Below are positions 57,207-64,000 of a stretch of 64,000 nucleotides of DNA, in pieces. This DNA comes from Karstenula rhodostoma CBS 690.94 (taxonomy: Eukaryota > Ascomycota > Dothideomycetes > Pleosporales > Didymosphaeriaceae), in NCBI GenBank assembly GCA_010093485.1, contig MU001492.1:1349122-1413121 (forward strand), read 5' to 3'. Position numbers and translations under genes: made by a program. The notes under the pieces were generated by a model. It was not told the DNA's origin and made no database searches. It worked only from the letters and a program-made list of their open reading frames with translations. The number at the start of each line of letters is the position of its first letter. Positions within the stretch are counted from its first letter, which is position 1.

Positions 57207-58253
57207 ATGGTCGGATCCCTACTGGGCTACCTTGGCTTCAGAGGCAGCCGTACTGCTGTCACTCCCCAGACAAAGGCGTTACCAACGAAGGTGCAACCGG
57301 TGCGCGCCCTGCCAGCAAACTGGTACACATCAGAGGAGATGTACCAACTTGAGCGACGTGCTATCTTCTCCCGCCGATGGCTTCTGATCACCCACAACTC
57401 ACGACTTCGCAAATCCGGGGACTGGTTACACTACGACATCGCCAACTACGATGTTGTGATCCACAAGAACACCACGGGTGAGATCGAAGCCCATCGTGGT
57501 GTTGACAACCTCGAGACTCTTGACACCAGCTCCTCAAATTCCATCCACGTGCGCATCGACAGAAATGGATTCATCTGGATCAATATGGACCCCCACCATA
57601 AACCCGAGGTATCATGGGAGGACCGATTCGACCACATCGACGAGCAGACCCGATTTGACCAGTTCAACTTCGACGACTACGAATTCGACCACACCTGGAA
57701 CCTCGTCGGTCCCTTCAACTGGAAGATCCTCGCAGACAACTTCAACGAGTGCTACCACTGCGCCACTACCCATCCCGATCTCACAACCGGTCTGATCGAC
57801 CTCGAGTCCTACGACGTCTACTGCGACCCCAAGGGCGACCACATCCAGCACAAGCCCAATACACCCGAAGATCGCAAGGCTCTCGGCCAAGAAATTTGCT
57901 CCACATACTGCTTCCCCAACGTCTCCTTCACAGTCACAAAACACTTCCTCTTCATCCAGAAGTTTATGCCGAAGTCGCCGCGGGAAAGCATGATGTACTA
58001 TGAGGTGTGGCGTAACAAGAGCTCTACCGAGGAAGACTTCCTCCTTATCAGCGATACCTACAAGCGCGTCATGAGCGAGGACAAGGTCCTGTGCGAGCGA
58101 TCGCAGAAGAACATCGAGGCAGGGATCTTTGTCAATGGCGAGCTTCACCCGCATAAGGAAAAGGGTCCTATTTTCTTCCAGAAGAGATGTCGGGAGATCG
58201 TGATCGAGCATGCGTCTCGGGAGAGGCGCGAAGGCAGGAGAATAGGACTATAG
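57207..58253 (+). CDS. Ring-hydroxylating oxygenase alpha-subunit-like protein lacking the Rieske cluster
   Basis: Related to fungal Rieske non-haem iron oxygenases (choline-monooxygenase-like). One exon of 348 residues starts at ATG 57207 (MVGSLLGYLGFRG); the earlier TTG was rejected. The N-terminus has RALPANWYTSEEMYQLERRA and IFSRRWLLITH, typical of the family. The mononuclear iron site is intact: ADNFNECYHCATTHPD, with H184 and H189. Downstream family blocks include YCFPNVSFTVTKHFLF and AGIFVNGELHPHKEKGPIFF. What is missing is the [2Fe-2S] motif CxH...CxxH: after VVIHKNTTGEIEAHRG (residues 84-99) the protein passes straight to IHVRIDRNGFIWINMD. Around 50-60 residues seem deleted, and no intron or shifted frame hides them. 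It cannot receive electrons in the usual way, so activity is doubtful or different. Confidence 0.88.
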   Translation: MVGSLLGYLGFRGSRTAVTPQTKALPTKVQPVRALPANWYTSEEMYQLERRAIFSRRWLLITHNSRLRKSGDWLHYDIANYDVVIHKNTTGEIEAHRGVDNLETLDTSSSNSIHVRIDRNGFIWINMDPHHKPEVSWEDRFDHIDEQTRFDQFNFDDYEFDHTWNLVGPFNWKILADNFNECYHCATTHPDLTTGLIDLESYDVYCDPKGDHIQHKPNTPEDRKALGQEICSTYCFPNVSFTVTKHFLFIQKFMPKSPRESMMYYEVWRNKSSTEEDFLLISDTYKRVMSEDKVLCERSQKNIEAGIFVNGELHPHKEKGPIFFQKRCREIVIEHASRERREGRRIGL

Positions 58254-58532
58254 CGTGTTTTTGGGCATCAATATTTCATGAAGGCGTTTATTGGCGACAT
58301 GGCGGCGATCAGAGGATGGCAGGGATGGAATGGCTTCGATCGTTATGATGATTCCCCTATTACGTAAATTTTTCCAGACTGAACTCAATTCAATCTCATT
58401 TACGAAAGTTGGCTGGCACGTGACTACCTGCATGACTGAACTCACTGCCCTGAGATTGTTTTCATAAATATGACATCCTATTCTAGACGAGGGAACCAGA
58501 AGCCTGGTAAAGCAACCATGTATTCAAACAAA

Positions 58533-61500
58533 CTAGTCTTTTCTGGCGATCTGTACCCCTACTTCTCGGGTTGCAGCCTTATCGCTTTCAGCATTCTCTG
58601 CAAGTAGATGAGGATGGGAAGACGTCTCAATCCAAGGCTGCGTCCCAATGTTGACGACTGTGATGGAGCTCGCATCCCTCTCGAACACTGCTGGTAACGG
58701 CAGCTTTGGCGACGAGTTGCGCGCGCTACTGAAAGAGTAAGAGTCTTGTGGAGGTACACCCAAAAGGATCCTAACATGCCCAGAATCGTTCTGCAACCCC
58801 GCTTTCTGCTTCTGTGGCCTTAGCATGGTGATATCGGCTGTTTTCGCGAGACCTTCCGGAAGATGCATAAGCGTTCGCATGCTCATGTTACCATCAGGAT
58901 CAAGGGATTTCTGAACGAGCGAACCGTCGTCAGAGCCACGGCGTAAGATAGAAAGCGCGGGCGCACCGGAATCGGTCATTGCAAGCATTGCTGAGTCGCC
59001 TGGCTGAGCCTGTGATAGCGCTTCTCGAAGTACCCCTGCCCTTGTGAGCTCGCCGATATGTTGTGAAATCCCACTCTCTGAATCCAAGACCCGTGAACGG
59101 GTCGCCAAGACCTGAGGCTTTCCAAAAACCTTTTGGTATGCGGTGAGATCCAGAACAGCCACTCTCTCTGTCTCACCGATGCCCTCGAAACCATAGAGCA
59201 GGTTGCCAGAATCTGCGATGCGTATGTTGCGAAGCGGTGCGTCGTATATTTTGATGTGTTCTTGGCGGCTTGCGTAAGCTGTAGCGTGGAATAGAGAGGT
59301 AAAGTTCCAGAGATATGTCCCCGTTCCGAAAGCATAGACAACCTGGGGCAGCGAGGGGTGGAAGTGCAGGTTCACTTCTGACGAGCGAGCTTCAGGCTTG
59401 TCTGGCATTTCAAACGCCGTTTCGAAATCTACATCAAAGATATCGTGAAGAGACGATAGTCTACCTGTCTCAAAAACTGATGATTCGGGTAATTCTCTAG
59501 GCGTGGGAATCGAGGTCCGAGGCTGATGAACCAAGCCAAGGTTGTATTTGGGTGCAACGTCGGTTTCGGCCTAACCTGTGTTTTAGTAAAGTTGGGCCGC
59601 AGTGACACGCAAAACTTACATCTAGGTTAGCAGCGCTCTGCGTATCGGAACGGCCTATTTCATCTAGTGAAACTGGATGGTGAGTCTCATACCGTGCGGC
59701 GGAAACCTCACCATCAGTCCGCAGAGTCTCGGGCTCACTGCAGTCTTCAGAAAGAGGCGACAAATACGACCCAATAACGCTATTGATCTGGCCGTAACCT
59801 CCCTCTAGCTGATTTTCAGCTGGCTTCTCAGCCTACGATCGATTAGTCTCAAAAAGATGTGAGAGGATTGGTAACATACTTCGAGACACTTCCAGGCCAC
59901 CCATTTGAATACCGGTTTAGTTGGATTGCGCCGGCAATTGACATCCTGGAAGATATCCACGTCTATTTTTCCAGAATTTCCAATGAGTTTTGTTCCATTT
60001 CGTAGCAACAGCAGAAACTCGGCTCCCGGACTCAGGAAGAGCTTCCATAGTTTCCGGCTCCCACGCTTGAAACCTGAATTGTCTCCCAGAATTTGAAGTG
60101 AATGCTTTGTGGACTCGAATCGGACACCCTCTGCCTCTACGCTAACCGATAGTTTTAGCAGTTGAGTTCCCACCATAACCTCCATCAATGTTGCGCTGAT
60201 TGACGTTTCCAGCATGAAATCGTTGTGCGTTTCAAGTGGCCGTTCTGGAGTATAGGAGTATTGTACTTTTGCTCCATCTATTTTGACCACATCATCCTCT
60301 GGAACTTCAACAGTGGTCTCAGAGAGCAGATCGTCACTGCTCAGTGCGCGGATCTGATATGTCACGATGATTGCAGGTTTGGACTTGGCGTCCTTACTCA
60401 TATAGCCTAATGTGGGAGTCCTAGCAGAGTCAATGAGAATTGTCGTTGGCCATGAATTGCTGCAACGGATGACTCACAAGGCTCTGGCACGGGCCAGCAA
60501 TATTCCAATTGCATCTCCCGACAAAGAGCATTTGGTTTGGAGCACAACTGATTCTTGATGGGTAGTTGGATTTCCCAAGATGGTTGACACCGTAGCCTGA
60601 TCCGACCTTTTTCGTAGCTTGGAATCAGAGAAGGCTGATATACTTGGTTGCCAGATTTCCTCGGGATATTTCTCAAGGACATGTTTCCAGGTCTGAAGAA
60701 GCAGATGTTGTTCTTCGTAAGCGGTTTTGAGGAGTGACTCGGCGGTTCTAATGGAAGTTGCAAAAGCCAAAGTTGGGATTGTCGCCCAGTCGAGTTGCTT
60801 CAACTCCCAAGCTTCGCTTGGACAGCCCAAGTGCCAAAGAACTTCAATCCAGGATGTAAATCGCTGTTTGTCTGACAGGAACGAGGTTGCTTGGTCGCCA
60901 CTCTCCTCCAGTATCTTCCCAAAGTTAGTATATGTAGATATTCCAAGCTGCTGAATGAACTCTCGAAGATGTGCTACCCAGTAACGTGTCGAGTATTCGA
61001 GAAGATTATACTCCTGGAGGGTGGTGTGAAAGCTAGCGTTGGCCGAATACCTGTTCACATATGGGCCCAACGGTACAGTGTGAGACAAGTAGGCAAGACA
61101 AGTGGCCGCAAGATAGCGATGAGTGACCGCTGGCTTGAAATCGAGGACACCTTCGTCTTGAAAGCTAGGGTGATCATTACCAGAAGTGGATGTCAGGTAC
61201 TCAGCAACCGTGATATGAATCAGACGCACAGTCTGATCCTTCGTTACTTCTATTAAGGCTCCAGTCATAGGGCCGATAGCATCCGAGAAGTTAGGGATAG
61301 CGTCATCTTCGCAGAAAGCTTTGTCCTCCATCTGAGCCACTGCTACCCGAAGCTCGTCCACATGCAGGGTACGAAAGGCCCCAGCGACCCAGGAGAGGGC
61401 TCGCCGGATGTTACGTCGTGAATTTCCTGGATATTCCTTCTCTATAACCGCAAGAATGCCGTCATAAAGTCCGTAAAGTCCTTTGAACTGGCTGGCGTCT

Positions 61501-63362
61501 TCCAGGGCTTCTCGTCTCTGTGCGATTGAGAGAGATGGTAGTCGGAGGTATCCCAAGAAAAGTGTCGCCCAGAGGAACATTCCGTTTGCTCGATGAACAA
61601 TAGTAGACACGGTCTGGTCGACGGTACTTGTCTTCGGTATAACTAGCTCGTCATTCTCAATAAGATCCTCGACCCTTGAATGGACAAAAATAGTCAGATC
61701 TCCAATGTTTTGCGTAGGGTCAAGTTCTAGAATCTGGGAACGATTGCGAAGGTCCTTGCGAACTCTCATCACCGGCCGGCTAAAGAGAACAAAATTGGAT
61801 TTTCGGTGGTCGCAAGCGAGTCGATTCAACCTGGTCAAGAATTCCTCGCGATCGCTGCATTCGTCTATGCCATCACATACAAGCGTACAATCATCGAACT
61901 GCAACAAGAATAGATGGAGTATCGCAAAAATCTCATCATTCGAAGCTGAGTGCTGGCCGGTGTCGTGGTCTAGTCGTGCAATCGCCGCAATATCAAGTAT
62001 GATTTCGTCAAATCGTCGGCTGAATATCAACTGAGCCAGTAGAGCGCGAAATGCATCATGCGAACTATTGAAGCAACTCTGTCGGTCGAAGAAGAAAAAT
62101 GCGAGAGAACATGGCTTGTTCGTCCTTCTGGAGATATGGTCTTTGAGATGATCAATGACGACCGTCGCAAGGGTCGTCTTTCCGTAGCCTGGTTTACCAT
62201 AGAGGAAAAGGACGTTTGAGTTTCTCTGGACTGAGTTTGTGTTATTGACAAACTCAGCAAAGGTCGGGTGTGTTAGTAACCATTCTCCAGAGTCTTGAGC
62301 TCTGTGGCTTCGCGCATGCTCGAATGTAGTTGCCCAAGAAGAAGCGGCTACCCTTTCTTGAAGTGATTTGATAGCAGCATCAACCTTAAACTTTTGATCA
62401 GGCACTAGAGCCTGAAATTTGCCTTGCATTTGCTTTATGGACAGCTCCACCTGAGTCATCTGCGACTCCCAACGCTCATATAATGCAAGCGTGGTGGCGG
62501 CTGAGACTGTTTGTAAGAAACCTTGAAGATCTTGAAACAACTGAGTATGCAACGCAAACTTCTCGATTATCTCTGCAAAGTGCGCATCGAATGGTTTCCA
62601 GGCCAGGGAGCCCAGTCGTTTCAGTCGGTGTTTCGCCCCTGAAGATCATGTAAGACACTAATATTTGTACTCTCTCAGTAGGATATCAAAACGGACCTTT
62701 TCCACGAGGGTTGAGGAGCATACATATGCGATGACAAAACTCCAGTATATCACTGTAGATGTACGCCAGAGCCTTCGCGAATCGAGGGATTATCTCCTTT
62801 ACGTCATCGTTCTCACTTCGACGAAGACGATTGAGCAGTGATTCGAAGTTAGGTAGAGCGCTCGCTATACGAAATAGGGCGTTCTCGATCTTCGCTGCGA
62901 AAGTGGTGTAGTTGGTTGCCATCTTACCAAATTCGTTAAAACATTGTAAATAGAGATTTTATCAACACCCTTACCATGAATATGAACCGGAGAGTTCCCC
63001 AGACTAGGCCTGCATACTCGGGATTGGTTTGGACGTATATGCCCACAACTTCAAAATAAGGTTCTAGCGCATGAGCAATGTTCGCGATCATCTGCAAGGG
63101 TTTTCGGATCTTGCTTGGCCGAGATAAACTGTCTTTGGCAAGATCATCAATCTCTTTGATCATACTTTTGGTGTCATGGAATTTTGCCAGATCCGCTTGT
63201 ATGTCTTGTGGGAGATTGGCCTTGTATGTTTTGTAAACACAGGCGAAGATGGCTTCTGGAGCACTTCACATCGTGTCAATAGGCTGGGACGTTCCAGTTA
63301 AAACGAGCGGATGAGACTTACCCATCAATGGAGATGCTATGCCCTGGATTAGTGGAGGCCAT
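58533..63362 (-). CDS. STAND NTPase with N-terminal helical domain, NACHT and novel C-terminus
   Basis: NLR-like signalling ATPase of the type used in fungal heterokaryon incompatibility and non-self recognition. Seven exons: 63362-63322, 63263-62975, 62922-62697, 62638-60478, 60420-59880, 59832-59620 and 59570-58533; introns are 58, 52, 58, 57, 47 and 49 bp; 1502 residues. Residues 20-185 form a helical domain like those preceding NACHT in many fungal STANDs (PLQMIANIAHALEPYFEVVG). The NACHT domain has Walker A GKPGYGKTT at 333-341 and Walker B LVCDGIDEC near 439-446. Winged-helix-like segments follow (LIHITVAEYLTS). Instead of ankyrin, TPR or classic WD repeats, residues 905-1090 are beta-rich and unfamiliar; residues 1200-1500 weakly resemble a beta-propeller (LHFHPSLPQVVYAF, GTYLWNF). 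The donor of intron 3 (GTCCGT) is weak. Confidence 0.85.
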
Positions 63363-64000
63363 CGTAAAGTTTTGAGTAAGTTGGGTGCATGGCAGTCAGG
63401 TGTCACCACCGTCCTAGACGCATCGGCTCTAAAAGCCCTATGTCCTAGGAAGTATATTTGTGATTTTAGTAAAAGAACAGTAAGTAAGGCTTTAAGAGTT
63501 TCAGGGAGAAGTGGCGATTTGATGTGGCCAGCTGACAAGGCCAGACATGTATGTTTCTGCGGGGCTGACATACCATGTAACATCGGCATAGCCACCCCCA
63601 CCAAGCACAGCCATTATAGCCAGCCTTCTGAACCCGCAATCTGTCGCTCGACTATATCTGTATAGCGTGAATATCATCAAATAAACGTACGCCGTTGTAT
63701 TTTGAGGCCAATAAGAGCGCTAGATATAATGAAAAAGTGAATAATGGCCCCAAAAAATTGTTTAATAGGCTATAAATGCAATGGATGATCGCCAACTTCT
63801 AATCCCCATCCTCACGAGTGCGTCTCTCTACTCTAATATTGCAGTACCGGAACACATCATCATAATCAGAAATGATCTAACATCCACCTCAAAGGTAACA
63901 ACGCTTTCATGCTAAAACTCAAAGATTCGTACCTTCATGACGTATTGCATTAGCATAGCAGTATTTCTCTCCAACGTTCCTGACAGGTAGGTCTTCATTA
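63363..64000. other. AT-rich right edge, upstream of the STAND gene
   Basis: No gene supported. Base composition falls towards AT from about 63660. Short frames on both strands look like chance. This stretch should hold the STAND promoter. Confidence 0.5.

Noticed and set aside
63266..63665. Overlapping frames on both strands at the STAND 5' end
   Set aside because: The minus frame conflicts with the spliced start MASTNPGHSIS at 63362; the plus frame has no support.

Overview
The window is nuclear DNA of a filamentous ascomycete (Pezizomycotina). Most genes carry short GT-AG introns of about 47-200 bp with CTAAC/CTGAC-type branch sites. Genes are dense on both strands, and several families are typical of these fungi: bifunctional BioDA, a SreA-type GATA repressor, a TRI12-type transporter, a NACHT STAND protein and a CD39-type apyrase. 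I lean towards Dothideomycetes, but the sequence alone does not settle the class. Exon structures were built by hand from splice signals, reading frame and family motifs; no alignment or transcript was available. Many apparent frames begin at GTG or TTG, so starts were moved to a real ATG.

Left end (0.2-6.2 kb): a complete three-gene biotin cluster, bioDA (-), bioF (+) and bioB (-). The BioF end looks peroxisomal (ARL) and the BioB start looks mitochondrial, so the pathway is probably split between organelles. Next come a gamma-tubulin complex component (GCP4), a secreted or membrane-anchored Cys-rich protein, an apyrase, a class I glutamine amidotransferase and a vacuolar-type MFS transporter (6.7-17.6 kb). 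About 5 kb follows without a gene I can support.

Middle (22.6-42.1 kb): an intronless Ca2+-ATPase of 1417 residues, a Pmp3-like stress peptide with a long tail, a MAPEG protein, DDB1, the RNA polymerase III subunit Rpc37/RPC5, a damaged PAN/apple-domain gene, mitochondrial 3-hydroxyisobutyrate dehydrogenase and a soluble LRR protein. Most of these are housekeeping genes.

Right part (42.7-64 kb): a TRI12-family MFS transporter and, 2.7 kb away, a two-finger GATA factor of the SreA iron-repressor type. Next are a hidden six-exon TVP15/COPI-associated membrane protein gene with a 15-nt microexon and two unrecognised proteins. The sequence then becomes gene-poor. It holds a Rieske-oxygenase-like gene that has lost its Rieske cluster motif but keeps the mononuclear iron site. 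Facing it tail to tail is a seven-exon, 1502-residue NACHT STAND gene with an unfamiliar C-terminal half. This last pair is the most unusual part of the window.
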